In this document: one piece after another, positions 17,178 through 26,922 of the stretch | Layout: every line of letters starts with the position of its first letter | How positions within the stretch are numbered: the stretch's first letter is position 1 | NCBI RefSeq assembly: GCF_030077735.1 | Contig: NZ_JASJEU010000020.1 | Span: forward strand, 1-64,000 | Direction: 5' to 3' | DNA length: 64,000 nucleotides | Source: Gordonibacter faecis | Lineage (GTDB): Bacteria > Actinomycetota > Coriobacteriia > Coriobacteriales > Eggerthellaceae | The notes under the pieces: model-generated | What the model was told of the DNA's origin: nothing | Seen by the model: only the letters and a program-made list of their open reading frames with translations | Database searches by the model: none | Position numbers and translations under genes: made by a program

Positions 17178-19286
17178 ATGTCCTCATCACGCCGTCCCGC
17201 CGCGAAGCTGCTTGCGCTTGCGCTGGCGGCTCTTTTGTGCGTCTCGTCCACGCCGCTTGCCTTTGCGGAGGAGAACGCTGCCGCCACGCCCGAGATACCT
17301 GCTGGCCAAACTGACCAGCCTGCTGAAGTGCCTGAGGTGGGTGGGGATGCCATCGCGCCTGATGGTGACGCTGTGGATGCGGGTTCTGAGGGCGAAGAGG
17401 TGGAAACAGAAGCGGGGAGTGCGCCTGATGCGCTTGAGCCGGAAGCGCCCTCCGAAGAGTTGCTTGAAGCCGAAGAGGCTCTGAAGGCGCAGGAAGAAGC
17501 TGCTTCTGCCGTGATTCCTGCGGGCATCTATACGCTGGTCAACCCTGCCGCCGGTAAGGTGGTTGATATCGCAGGGGCTTCTGATGCCGATGGCGCGGCC
17601 GCGCAGTTGTGGGAGCGCAACGGCTCTTTGGCGCAGGCGTTTTCGGTAACGCGCAGCAGTGACGGGTTCTATGAACTGCGTTCGGTGTGCTCCGGCAAGC
17701 TACTTGATGCCGATGCGGGCTCTGCCGCACCCGGATCGCGCGTGCAGCAGTGGGGACGCGAGTCGGCCACGAACCGCCAGTGGACCTTCCAGGCGCTTCC
17801 CGAGGGCGGCTATGTGCTGATGTGCCGAGCCACCAGCCTGGTGCTTGATGTGGCTGGTGGGGCAACCGCCAACGGCACGGCCCTGCAAACGTGGACGGCG
17901 AACAGTACGCCGGCGCAAACCTTCACGCTTGAGCCGGTGACGGAACTTCTACCCGAGGGGTTCTGGACACTGCGCGCCCGCACGGGTTCGGCACGCGCGG
18001 TGGAAATAGCGGCGGGTTCCCCTGATCAGGGTGGCACTGCCCAGATATGGTCATGGAACGGCACGCCCGCCCAGCGCTGGCGCGTGGCCTCATACGGCGA
18101 TGGTACCGTGAGCCTGGAAGCACTCTGCTCGGGAATGCTGCTTACCCAAAGCGGTGAGCAGGTGGTGCAGGCTCCCGCAGCAGCTGGCGCGCCCTCCCCC
18201 ACCCAGCGCTGGCGTGTGGAAGCAGCACCGTTCGGTGGTATTGCGCTTCTGAACGCGGAATCCGGCCAGGCCCTTGATGTGTCCGGTGCCGGTGACTGGG
18301 ACGGGTGCCCGCTTGGGGCGTACACTCCCAACGGCACGGCGGCCCAGGCCTTCGCGCCCAGTCGCGTTGACCAAATTGCGGCTGAGGGCTGCTACGAGAT
18401 TATCTGCGCAGCTGACGGCCGCGCGCTCGACGTCACCGGTGGATCCCGGGACAACGGCGCGAACGTGCAGGTGTGGACGCCCAACGGCTCAGGCGCGCAG
18501 AAGTGGAACGTGTATGGCGCGGGCGGCGGCTACTACGTCATCGTGAATGCCCGCTCTAAGAAGGCGCTCGACGTCCGCGACTTCGGCATAACTCCCGGCA
18601 CCAACGTTCAACAGTGGGCCAAGAGCAACAACAACGCCCAGCGCTGGCGCATCGAATACGCAGGTGGCGGCACCTATCGCCTGGTGTCAGCCTGCGGTGG
18701 CCTCGCGCTTGACATTGAGGGCGCCGGCGGTTGGGATGGCGCGAACGCGCAAACGTGGACACCCAACAACACCCCGGCCCAGTCGTTCCGCATGGTGCCG
18801 ACGACCTACGTGGCTCCCCCGGAGGGAGCCGTCAAGCGCGCCGACGGCAGCTGGGACTGGTATAACGCCAACGGCGATCTCGATCGCGCGGGCGCCATCA
18901 ACAAGCTCATGTCCACCGCCCGCTCGCTTTTGGGCGTTCCCTATGTCTGGCTGGGTGTGTATCCCCAGGACGGCGGCATGGATTGCGCGTCGTTCACGTG
19001 GTATGTGTATCGCCAGCTGGGCATCGACATCGGGTTTGAGACGTACTACCAGATCAACGATGGCTACCATGTGAACTCGCTCGCCGAGGCCAAACCGGGC
19101 GACCTCATTCTTATGTACTTCGGCTCGTGGCCCAACTACAACCCGCTGCTGCCCGAGCACGTAGTGCTCTACGCCGGCAACGGAATGATCTACGAAGAGC
19201 CCGACTTCGGCGGCCACTGCCAATACGTCCCCCTCTCCTCCAAAGGAGCCGGCCGCATAGAAATCCGCCGCATCATCCACGACTGA
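17178..19286 (+). CDS. Secreted ricin-repeat protein with C-terminal NlpC/P60 domain
   Basis: 702 aa. A signal peptide (KLLALALAALLCVSSTPLAFA) and an acidic Pro/Glu linker (to about residue 110) precede nine ricin-type subrepeats (three beta-trefoils), each with an LDV.GAS..DGA.VQ.W..N...AQ.W pattern. The C-terminal 140 residues form an NlpC/P60 cysteine peptidase: Cys in GGMDCASFTWY, His in PEHVVLYAG, polar residue in DFGGHCQY. Such enzymes cut stem peptides of peptidoglycan. The ATG at 17178 has gaaaggag; the frame continues upstream without a signal peptide. The repeat block is nearly the same as in the VanW protein at 26923-29619. Confidence 0.88.
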   Translation: MSSSRRPAAKLLALALAALLCVSSTPLAFAEENAAATPEIPAGQTDQPAEVPEVGGDAIAPDGDAVDAGSEGEEVETEAGSAPDALEPEAPSEELLEAEEALKAQEEAASAVIPAGIYTLVNPAAGKVVDIAGASDADGAAAQLWERNGSLAQAFSVTRSSDGFYELRSVCSGKLLDADAGSAAPGSRVQQWGRESATNRQWTFQALPEGGYVLMCRATSLVLDVAGGATANGTALQTWTANSTPAQTFTLEPVTELLPEGFWTLRARTGSARAVEIAAGSPDQGGTAQIWSWNGTPAQRWRVASYGDGTVSLEALCSGMLLTQSGEQVVQAPAAAGAPSPTQRWRVEAAPFGGIALLNAESGQALDVSGAGDWDGCPLGAYTPNGTAAQAFAPSRVDQIAAEGCYEIICAADGRALDVTGGSRDNGANVQVWTPNGSGAQKWNVYGAGGGYYVIVNARSKKALDVRDFGITPGTNVQQWAKSNNNAQRWRIEYAGGGTYRLVSACGGLALDIEGAGGWDGANAQTWTPNNTPAQSFRMVPTTYVAPPEGAVKRADGSWDWYNANGDLDRAGAINKLMSTARSLLGVPYVWLGVYPQDGGMDCASFTWYVYRQLGIDIGFETYYQINDGYHVNSLAEAKPGDLILMYFGSWPNYNPLLPEHVVLYAGNGMIYEEPDFGGHCQYVPLSSKGAGRIEIRRIIHD

Positions 19287-19326
19287 GGAAATGAAGAAGG
19301 GATTCAACCTGTCCGGCTGGGGGCCT

Positions 19327-19475
19327 GGGAGGGTTCTTGGCACGCCGCTCCGCTGCTCAAACGTCCTTTCGCGCTTTGCGCGGAAGGACGTTTTCGTGCG
19401 CTGCGCTCCTTCATGCTTTAGCATGCGCCCTAAGGGCGCAAAAAGATGGTGCTCAGAAGCGCCAAGAACCCTCCC
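19327..19475. repeat. Nested inverted repeat with internal hairpins
   Basis: Perfect 15-bp outer arms (gggagggttcttggc at 19327-19341 against its complement at 19461-19475) enclose several inner palindromes: acgtcc..ggacgt, gcatgc, and gccctaagggc. No coding frame. It lies 40 bp after the NlpC/P60 gene and may act in termination or as a REP-type repeat. Confidence 0.6.
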
Positions 19476-19505
19476 AAACCCTTCAGCCTACATGGCTCCA
19501 CTAGA

Positions 19506-20081
19506 GTGACGCGCTTACGCGCTACCTATTTAGCCAAAGACACCCCATCTACCCCAACTTTATGACGCGGACTAATTAACCGGAAAGCATTACCAATAGA
19601 CAGGTTCTCCCGGGGAATAGCCAAGTTGTCCAGGAGGATAACCAGGTTATCCAGATAGGCAGGTTGATCAGGGGATAGCCAGGTTATCCAGGAGGATAGG
19701 CAGGTTGACCGTAGGGGCGTTTCACGAAGCGCCCTTTCGCGCAAAGCGCGAAAACGCAGGTCAGGATACCTTTCATCTACCATCGACAACCAGGTAAGTC
19801 AAACTCTGTAGGGGTGCTCTCCAGAGCACCCGTTCGCGCGAAGCGCGAAAACGCAGGTCATGTAGAAATTTTCTACCTGCGTAACACAGACGCGAATCTT
19901 TATTGACCAGAGCAACAACGTCAACACCACCGGCCCCCTATGTCATTCTGAGCAGGCGCGAAGCGCCGTAGTCGAAGAATCCCGTGCGGCGCCAGCAAGA
20001 AATCGTCCAAATGAGCGCCCGCGTCATAATGCGAGGGACGCGAATATCTCTTGGCGTAATCAGTAGCGCGAAGCGCGTCAC
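19506..20081. mobile_element. TIR element, copy 2 (576 bp)
   Basis: The ends (19506-19570 and 20013-20081) repeat those of copy 1: gtgacgcgcttacgcgctac at the left and its near-complement at the right, then ggcgta/tacgcc and ttatgacgcggg. The interior has a tandem array of about four ccaggttatccaggaggata-like units (19621-19710), then gggcgtttcacgaagcgccc (19715-19734) and ggtgctctccagagcacc (19813-19830). Each is followed by a gcgcgaaaacgcaggtca tail. No transposase. It lies 120 bp from the end of the InlB-repeat gene. Confidence 0.62.
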
Positions 20082-20201
20082 ACTTTTTCACGCGGCAGAG
20101 ACGCAGGGCCCAAAACCACACAGGCGCGCCCGTGATGGGAAAGCGCGCCTGCGGGTTATGCGACAGGACGGGTGGCCCCTGCCGCGAGTAGGTGAATGAA
20201 C

Positions 20202-21347
20202 CTAGGAAGCGTCTACCGCTTCCACCACATAGGAGAGGTTAGCAACAGCAACATCACCTTCTGGGAAGTAGTTCAATTGGGTACCACTAGGAAGAAACAG
20301 ACTGAAATCCACCGCAAATGTGGTTGGATTGGTAGTGCTCCCCGCAGCTAAAGTCCAGCCGCCATTGGGTATGGACGTATCGGCTGAAGTAAGCGGAACT
20401 CTCACTTCCTCGTCAGATCCTGTTTTCGGAGTAAGCAGAACGCGAAGTCCATCAGGGATAGTACCCTGAGCAAAAAGTGAGGCAGCACTGCTGGTTGGTA
20501 CACCCTTTACCGCAGTAATCTTGAGGGACTTAACGGTTCCGGATGAGAAGGAAAAGTTCTCCTGACCAGTAACGTTGCCCGCAGCATCAATCTGAACAAG
20601 AGCTTCACTTGGGAAAGTGAAATCTATTTTCAACGTCCAGTGAGCGGTCAAAGTGACATTGTTGTCGTCCTTGTCCCAGTTGGCTTTGCTATTACCTTCC
20701 TCGTCGTAGTACTGCTTGTTCTGGTCATCAAAGTAGCCAGCGAAGATATAACCATCCTTATCATTTGGCACTGTCACATGCTGCATAGGGGCATCATATG
20801 TCGCAGTTGTCGAGGTATCGCCGCCCTCACCTCCGTCTGGATCAAGCGTGACTTGATAGGACTTGGCTTTCCAGCAAGCAAACCACATGGCAGGTTCCAC
20901 GGTGGATGTTGGCAGACTTACGGCCTCTCCTTTTGGTGTCGTGGACCAGCCATCGAATTCGTATCCTGTCCTTGACAGATTCTCAATATCAGGAGGCACC
21001 GTGGGCTTAAGGAGTTCAATGTCAACCGTCTTAGTTTGAGCGCCATCGCTCCAAGTGCCATCATTGCCGAAGAATTGAACAGAAACCTTGATGGGTTTAG
21101 TGCTGTTAGAGTTGGTTACACGAAGACCTATATTGGTGGAACCAGTTGGTGACTGGTACTGAGAATTAGACGAATCCGTAATACGTATGCCAACAGCCGT
21201 GCCAACACTGTTAGAATCCGCCGCAAGAGCCGGAACGGATACCAGAGCTGTCAAAACGAGTATACAGACAAAGATGCACGCGGCTACACACCGGGCGAGC
21301 CTGGAAGCGTTTGATATGTTATTCCTGCTTGACATGCTTGTTGGCAT
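20202..21347 (-). CDS. Secreted protein with InlB-type (Listeria-Bacteroides) repeats
   Basis: 381 aa. A signal peptide with a long hydrophobic core (VAACIFVCILVLTALVSVPALA) is followed by two InlB B-repeat modules (GYEFDGWSTTPKGEAV at about 140 and YQVTLDPDGGEGG...GYIFAGYFDD...VTLTAHW at about 170-250). A Thr/Ser-rich beta region follows. No LPXTG anchor or wall-binding module is visible. Codon use and base composition are clearly more AT-rich than the flanking genes, so recent acquisition is likely. It lies 63 bp downstream of the LRR gene in the same direction. Possible role: surface adhesion. Confidence 0.75.
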   Translation of the reverse strand: MPTSMSSRNNISNASRLARCVAACIFVCILVLTALVSVPALAADSNSVGTAVGIRITDSSNSQYQSPTGSTNIGLRVTNSNSTKPIKVSVQFFGNDGTWSDGAQTKTVDIELLKPTVPPDIENLSRTGYEFDGWSTTPKGEAVSLPTSTVEPAMWFACWKAKSYQVTLDPDGGEGGDTSTTATYDAPMQHVTVPNDKDGYIFAGYFDDQNKQYYDEEGNSKANWDKDDNNVTLTAHWTLKIDFTFPSEALVQIDAAGNVTGQENFSFSSGTVKSLKITAVKGVPTSSAASLFAQGTIPDGLRVLLTPKTGSDEEVRVPLTSADTSIPNGGWTLAAGSTTNPTTFAVDFSLFLPSGTQLNYFPEGDVAVANLSYVVEAVDAS

Positions 21348-21410
21348 CCCTTCCGATAATTAACTCATGCAGGTTGCTATAAAGACTAAGTTAGAATGCT
21401 CAAAACTAAA

Positions 21411-24400
21411 TTAGAGACAAAAACACGGACAAATAGACCAGTTTTGACTTACATCATGACTGTCGTTTACTTTGCCTTTCTCACCAACGCAAAGATAATT
21501 AGTGCTGTTATCAGGATCGACAGTACGCAGCCACCACGCAGATTCCCAATCGTTCCATTGATAGTGCTTCATAAGGATTTCGTTTTCAGAGTAGGTATCC
21601 ACCTTGTTTACATAGTAGGCATACTGGTCTCCCTCTTGAGAAAGCCATAACTTGTTCTTATAGCTTTCATCGATAACACCCACAAGTTCACTGTAACTAG
21701 CGAGGAAAAGTTTGTCCTCTGAAGACCACACCGAGTCAGCCGTACTGTCCCAATACCCTCCATAGCGTTTCGCAACAACCTCAATAGAATCCTGAAGATC
21801 GCTCGGAACCATATTCCAGACAATGTCATCATCAGCAACGCCAGACGTTGAGCCATCACCTGGGTTCATTCTTTCTCGAAGTTCACTCATACCCCATCCG
21901 CCAGAGTTTCCAAAACCAGACGCAGTCTTCATGGGATATTCAAAGTTCAGTACGTCTATAAATTGGAAGGTTAGACCAGCCACAGTACGACCATCATTTG
22001 ACTTTGTAGCCAGTTCATCATGGTTAATCCCGATGATGCGCAAACCATAAGGGTGTGACTTATCACCTTTATCGTCATACCAAGTAGTCTTACAGACATA
22101 CTTACCGTCGTCCTTAATAAAGCTTTCGTACATGCTGTAGTAAAGAGAATCTTTACCCTTCTGAGAAATATCTTTGGCATGTTCTTTGACTTCAGCGAGG
22201 GAGTAGACCTGACTTGGGGATACCGAAGTATTTTCTAAATAGAAATTAGCGCCCTTATCGCCATGTCCAACTGGTACAAAGCCCTCAAAGGTACACGTCA
22301 CAGTGGCAAGAGTCTTTAAGGTTGCACCATTGTCGGCAACACCTTCTTTTACCCTAGCATCTGCAAGGTCAGGCTTATTGGTTAGGTTCAAGCGGAAGAT
22401 GTAAGGGACCGAAGAGTTTGGAGTAATAAGAAAGTTATTTTTGTCTTTAGGAACAACAGTGTTTACATTATCTCCGTAGCCGAAATTTACGGCAAAGCCC
22501 TCATTATCTTGCGGGTAGAGGCTAAAAAGCCTTTGTTGATTAAGGGCTGTTGTAGCACTGGGATTCGCTTCGATATTACTGTCTATACTAACGCTGTCGC
22601 AGCTTACCTTAGCGAGTTGCACGGGCTGACCGGTAGAGTTGTTTTTAAAGATCGCCATACCAGTAGCACAATCGGGCTTTGTAGCCACGTCGTAGCCGCT
22701 TGCCTCTCCGAGTACTACTTGCGTTGGAGCCGAAACATTAATTTGATTACTACTGGCCTCGGAGAGATAGACTGCGGGAAGACGTACCTCGGAATTTAAC
22801 TGAACAATAGCGCCCTCAGCATCGGGATTTGGAGAGACTTCTACGGTGCGGGTTGCGCGGGTGAGTTCGATGCCATCCAAGGAGAGGACGGCCGTCACAT
22901 CGGAAGTGCCTTCCTTCTTGGCCGAGACGGTGCCAGCATCGACTGACAAGGGTGAGGCAGCGTAAGAGTAGGAAGTTTCAACGGGATCGGGGGCTTGGAG
23001 GTTGCCGTCTTTTAGGAGGTCAGCTTCTTGTCCGGCTTCGATAGAGAGAGGTTCTTCGGAGAGGGTGATGCCGTAAGGCATGAGGTGATTGTTGTCCGAG
23101 GGGAGGCCTGGGTTCCAGGAGTTTTCGGAACCAGAGGGGACGTAGATCGAGACGTTGATGCAGCCAGCGATGGCATCGCTGGCCACTTCGGGGGTGCCGA
23201 GAGCTACTACTCGTTCAAGTGATGAGCAGGAGGCGAAGGCGCGGGAGCCGATGGAGTTGATACTGGTGGGAAGCCATACATCCTTGAGAGAGGTGGCTTC
23301 GAAGGCGCGCTCCCCTATCTCGCGGAGGGTGTTTGGAAACTCGATGGTTGAGAGGTTGGCGCAACCGGCGAAGGCTCCGTTGTTGATGGTGGTGATGGTT
23401 GTGGGGAGCTTAACGCTGGTGAGAGAGCCACGGTTGGCGAAGGCGTTCTCGGCTATGGTGCTTACGCGGTAAGGGACGCCGTTGATCTCGGCGGATGCGG
23501 GGATTTCGAGGTTGGCTTGCGGATCGTCTTTGCCTTGCCAAGAGGCGGAGAGAGTGTAGTCGTCCAGGAGGGTGTAGGTGAGGCTAGCGGCTTCGGTGGT
23601 GGTGTCTGGATTTGTGGTTGCGCCGGGCTTGGCGGGCGCAACGAAGTTGGTGAAGCCTGCGCTCTCCCAGGTTGACTTGCGAGTGTTGTAGCCCTCGCCT
23701 GCTGGGAGGGCAACTACTGCTGATGCTTTGGTTTCGTCGGAGAACGCAGTGGCGTCGATCTTTTGGACGTTACCCAAAGCGGTGATGGATGCGAGGTCTT
23801 TGCAGCCAGACAAAGCATCCTTGTCGATGGTTTCTGTCTCAGCGGGAATCACGATGGAGGCTCCAATGCCTGCAGGGCAAGCAATCAGGGTCTTCAGGTC
23901 CTTGCTGTAGAGGATGCCATCATAGGAAGTGTAAGTGGCACTGTCCCCGACCAGGAGCCGAGAGAGGCTGCTGCACCGGGAAAATGCAGCAGCAGGGACA
24001 AGGGTGGTCTGGTCGGGGAGAGAAGCAGCGCCCTCCTTGCCCTCGGGAATGAGCAGGAGTTGCGAGTAGTCTTTGGTAAAGAGCATGTCGTCAAACGAGA
24101 CAAAGCCCTCACACTTGGGGCTTATTTGGACATGCTTGAGCGACGGGCAGTTTACGAGTGCACCGTCGTCGATATGTTGGATTGTTTCGGGAAGGGAGAG
24201 TGACTCTACAGAAGAGTCAGTGAATGCCCCCCCCCCCCGCAAGGTTTTTGAGGGTAGTCACCGTATAGGTGTCACTACCACTAGCTACCTGGGTGGGGAC
24301 GGAGATGGTTTTGAGATCGGTGGCGTGGATGCCAACAAGAGAAACGGACGTACCGTCTTCGTTCACTTCGAAGATAAGACCTTCGGACACAAAGGTGCCA

Positions 24401-24673
24401 AGAGTTGCTTTGGGGGTTCCTTGAACAAGAGGCAGAGCGCCTGTGGTTTGAGAATCAAGTGCAGGGGTGTAGGTGCTAGGTAATCCGGCGGAGGTCGCGC
24501 CTTGGGTATCTCCTTGGGAGATTAGAGGCTCAGAAAGCCCCCCCCCCCCGGAGATTTTCGGCTTCAGCACCAAAGGCTGTTACCGTACCCGAAAACGCGA
24601 GGCTCGCGACCAGGACGACAGAGACAGCGGTCTTTGCTGCCTTGCCGTGTGTGCGATTGCTTGTCAGCCGCAT
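21411..24673 (-). CDS. BspA-like LRR surface protein, out of frame at two poly-G tracts
   Basis: Reading from the ATG at 24673 gives a signal peptide (TAVSVVLVASLAFSGTVTAFGA), then a run of 12 G after which the frame stops at once. A second 12-G tract separates two further frames (24217-24573 and 21411-24242). If each tract lost one base (11 G, or gained two), one protein of about 1086 aa results. It would have LRR_5/BspA repeats (ETIQHIDDGALVNCPSLKHV, STIAENAFANRGSLTSVKLP), an Ig-like segment, and a DUF6273-like C-terminal domain (GGWGMSELRERMN, AWWLRTVDPDN). This suggests phase variation, currently OFF; homopolymer sequencing error is the alternative. Low-GC codon use. Confidence 0.75.
24227..24238 (-). 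repeat. Poly-G tract 2 (12 bases) inside the LRR gene
   Basis: Twelve C on the plus strand. The upstream frame ends ..KNLAGGGGIH and stops; with 11 G it would read LAGGGAFTDSSVESLSLP and continue into the LRR domain. Confidence 0.85.
24538..24549 (-). repeat. Poly-G tract 1 (12 bases) just after the signal peptide
   Basis: Twelve C on the plus strand. With 12 G the signal-peptide frame reads ENLRGGGAF and stops; with 11 G (or 14) it joins the downstream frame at LSEPLISQGDTQG. Confidence 0.85.
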
Positions 24674-24976
24674 GGTAATCGCTTCCTCACTTCGTTTCGG
24701 TTTACAACGTGCTCAGCATGCGTACATGCCGAGTTCCCCAGACTAGTGCCCGGGATGGATATATTCGACAGTATAGCCACAGTTTCCATTTTGCAAAGGG
24801 GGCAATTTTGGAAAACACGTTTACAAAATCCAACAGGAATGCTTGAAAAATTACAGCACATGTTGGACAACAGAGCAACAACAAGCCATTTTGGATAGCA
24901 AATGGCCATTTATTGTTTTCAAAAGTAAAGTATACTTTCATTTCATTAGCAACTATACAAAACTTGGTGGAATGCT
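24674..24976. promoter_or_regulatory. AT-rich divergent control region with a 12-bp palindrome
   Basis: About 300 bp between the LRR gene (minus) and the toxin-antitoxin operon (plus). A perfect palindrome aaagtatacttt (24927-24938) is 38 bp before the antitoxin ATG and is a candidate operator for the winged-helix antitoxin. A ggtgga ribosome site precedes that ATG. No supported gene lies in between. Confidence 0.5.
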
Positions 24977-25933
24977 ATGAATGAACTCGAAAAATACCTT
25001 CATGAAGCGCTCGGCTTAAGGATTGCCTGTGAAAACTGGCGTCCTTCTGACGGCCTTCCGTTTTTCCTTTCACGTGCGGCATCGTACACGCGCTGTGAAG
25101 TTAACAACATCGCGTTCATTGCTGCAACAATAAAAAGCGAGGAAAGTCTCCCCAGCATCAAGAGGGTCCACAAGCAACTCGGTAAATACACCGACCTGCC
25201 GGTTGTTATTGTCAGCGAAACACTAGATGCGCGGCAGAGGAAGGCACTCGTTGCGCAAGGGGTGCCGTTCGTTGTTCCTGACGTTCAGGCTTTTCTCCCC
25301 TTTTTCGCCCTGGCAGCAACAGCAAGGGAGCCGAAGAAATATCGCCGGGAAGGCCGCCTGTCTTCTCGGGCTCAAGCCGCCTTCGTTGCCCTCGTCGCGC
25401 ATCCCGAGATCGCAAGCGCCGCAGAGTTGAAAGAAGTGAGCGGCCTCACGGCGAGCGACGTGTCTCGAGCCTTGGCAGAACTCGACGAGCAGGAACTCAT
25501 TGTCCGCGAGAAAAGCGGAAGAGCACTGCTGTTCAAATGCGAACGTGACACAAGCGAGTTGCTGAAAGCCGCGAAATCCTTGCTGTCCTCCCCCGTCAGT
25601 CGAACGCTTTACGCCAAACGCAGCGCGGCACTCGATGCGCTACCCAACGCCGGCGAGACCGCCTTAGCCGAACGATCCATGCTTGCAGTTCCAGCAATTG
25701 TGTGCAAAGCGGTATCCAAAAAGGGGCTGAAAAATTTAGCTTTCACGGAGGTGCTGGAGGGCGAGATAGACGACAATGACACTATCGAGCTCCAAGTGTG
25801 GCGCTACGAGCCACTTGTCGCCGGCGGGAAAACTATCGACAACGTGTCTCTAGCCCTTTCACTTGCCAGCATGGAAGACGAGAGAATTGAAAAAGAACTA
25901 AACGTCCTGTTCAACAAGGAGAATCTATGGTAA
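24977..25933 (+). CDS. Winged-helix antitoxin of an AbiE-like toxin-antitoxin pair
   Basis: 318 aa. The first 120 residues resemble a nuclease-like/receiver fold (YTRCEVNNIAFIAATI, LPVVIVSETLDARQRKALVAQGVPFVVPD). A MarR-type winged helix follows at about 130-200 (AELKEVSGLTASDVSRALAELDEQELIVREKSGRALLFKC). The C-terminal 100 residues are probably the toxin-neutralising part. It overlaps the next gene by seven bases. Function is inferred from the partner: this is the regulator/antitoxin gene found upstream of AbiEii-type nucleotidyltransferases. It would be expected to autoregulate at the upstream palindrome. Confidence 0.7.
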   Translation: MNELEKYLHEALGLRIACENWRPSDGLPFFLSRAASYTRCEVNNIAFIAATIKSEESLPSIKRVHKQLGKYTDLPVVIVSETLDARQRKALVAQGVPFVVPDVQAFLPFFALAATAREPKKYRREGRLSSRAQAAFVALVAHPEIASAAELKEVSGLTASDVSRALAELDEQELIVREKSGRALLFKCERDTSELLKAAKSLLSSPVSRTLYAKRSAALDALPNAGETALAERSMLAVPAIVCKAVSKKGLKNLAFTEVLEGEIDDNDTIELQVWRYEPLVAGGKTIDNVSLALSLASMEDERIEKELNVLFNKENLW

Positions 25934-26694
25934 CACACGAAGTCAAAGGCTTGGATCGTTTCAAAGAGCACATGGCAGGGCTCGAGGATTGCTATGCGCT
26001 TATTGGCGGAACCGCATGCGATGTTTTGTTGCGGGACGCTGACTTTGATTTTCGTGCCACAAAAGATATTGACATGGTCCTTCTTGTAGAGGGACGTCTC
26101 CCTGAAACCGCTGCAGCAGTATGGCGGCTCGTGAAAACAGGGGGTTATCGTTGCGGATGGAAGGGTTCGACACACGCCCACTTCTACCGCTTCACGGAGC
26201 CCTCCGACCTTAGCTATCCCGTCATGATTGAAATCTTTAGCGCGGCACCTGACTTCATAAACGAAGATGCCGAGATTGCCGTAGCGCCCCTTCCCATTGA
26301 TGACAAAATATCAAGCTTATCAGCCATCCTTTTAGACAAGGATTACTACGGGTTCATGAAAGAAAGCCGCAAGGTTGTAAATGGCGTTGCCGTACTGGAC
26401 GAAACCGGTCTCATACCGTTCAAAGCGAAGGCGTTTCTTGACCTCTCTCAAAGAAAAGCATGCGGGGAACACGTTGATTCCCGTGATTTGAAGAAGCACA
26501 AGAACGACGTTCTGAGACTAGCTCAGCTCTTAAGGCCTGGCCACTGCATTGATCTTCCAACAACAATCGCAGCGGATATGACGGAATTCTGCAACACAAT
26601 TGCCAACGACGAAGTAAACATGAAGCAGTTGGGAATCCCTGCGTCCTACAAAGAGATTATTGAATTGATCAGGGATACCTACCGCATCATTTAG
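25927..26694 (+). CDS. AbiEii-like nucleotidyltransferase toxin
   Basis: 255 aa. The minimal nucleotidyltransferase core is visible: IGGTACDVLL (around residue 27) followed by the metal-binding pair in DFRATKDIDMVLLVE (around 45), then VMIEIFSA supplying the third acidic residue. The C-terminal half is helical with FKAKAFLDLSQRKACGEHVDSRDLKKHKNDVLRL, matching the AbiEii/KxDL region of COG/DUF1814-type toxins. In characterised systems such enzymes transfer nucleotides to tRNA or other targets and give phage abortive infection. The start overlaps the antitoxin stop, so expression is coupled. Confidence 0.75.
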   Translation: MVTHEVKGLDRFKEHMAGLEDCYALIGGTACDVLLRDADFDFRATKDIDMVLLVEGRLPETAAAVWRLVKTGGYRCGWKGSTHAHFYRFTEPSDLSYPVMIEIFSAAPDFINEDAEIAVAPLPIDDKISSLSAILLDKDYYGFMKESRKVVNGVAVLDETGLIPFKAKAFLDLSQRKACGEHVDSRDLKKHKNDVLRLAQLLRPGHCIDLPTTIAADMTEFCNTIANDEVNMKQLGIPASYKEIIELIRDTYRII

Positions 26695-26719
26695 ATGCAG
26701 AAGGTGAAACCGTCGTGCT

Positions 26720-26905
26720 CGATGCTTGGCGTAATTAGTAGCGCGTTAGCGCGTCACTCTTCTTCGCGGCGAGCAGTGCGCAAAAGTGTGACGCGACCTG
26801 GGTTTTCGCGCTGGCGCGCGAAAGGGCGCTTCGTGAAGCGCCCCTACGTGGATTACCTTTTTAGTTATGTTTATCGTGCAGGCAAGAGCCCTCGTCATAA
26901 TAGCG
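26720..26905. mobile_element. Degenerate TIR-element remnant (copy 3)
   Basis: Contains a right-end sequence like the other copies (ttggcgtaattagtagcgcg and gcgcgtcac, 26725-26757). The inner modules follow: a gacctgggttttcgcgc segment and gggcgcttcgtgaagcgccc at 26824-26843. A second end-like scrap ctcgtcataat is at about 26890. It lies 26 bp after the toxin stop and 18 bp before the VanW gene's stop. Confidence 0.55.
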
Positions 26906-26922
26906 CGGAAGCGCTTTGCCTC

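Noticed and set aside
24702..24941. 79-codon frame in the LRR/TA spacer
   Set aside because: No ribosome site and no homology sense; AT-rich spacer.
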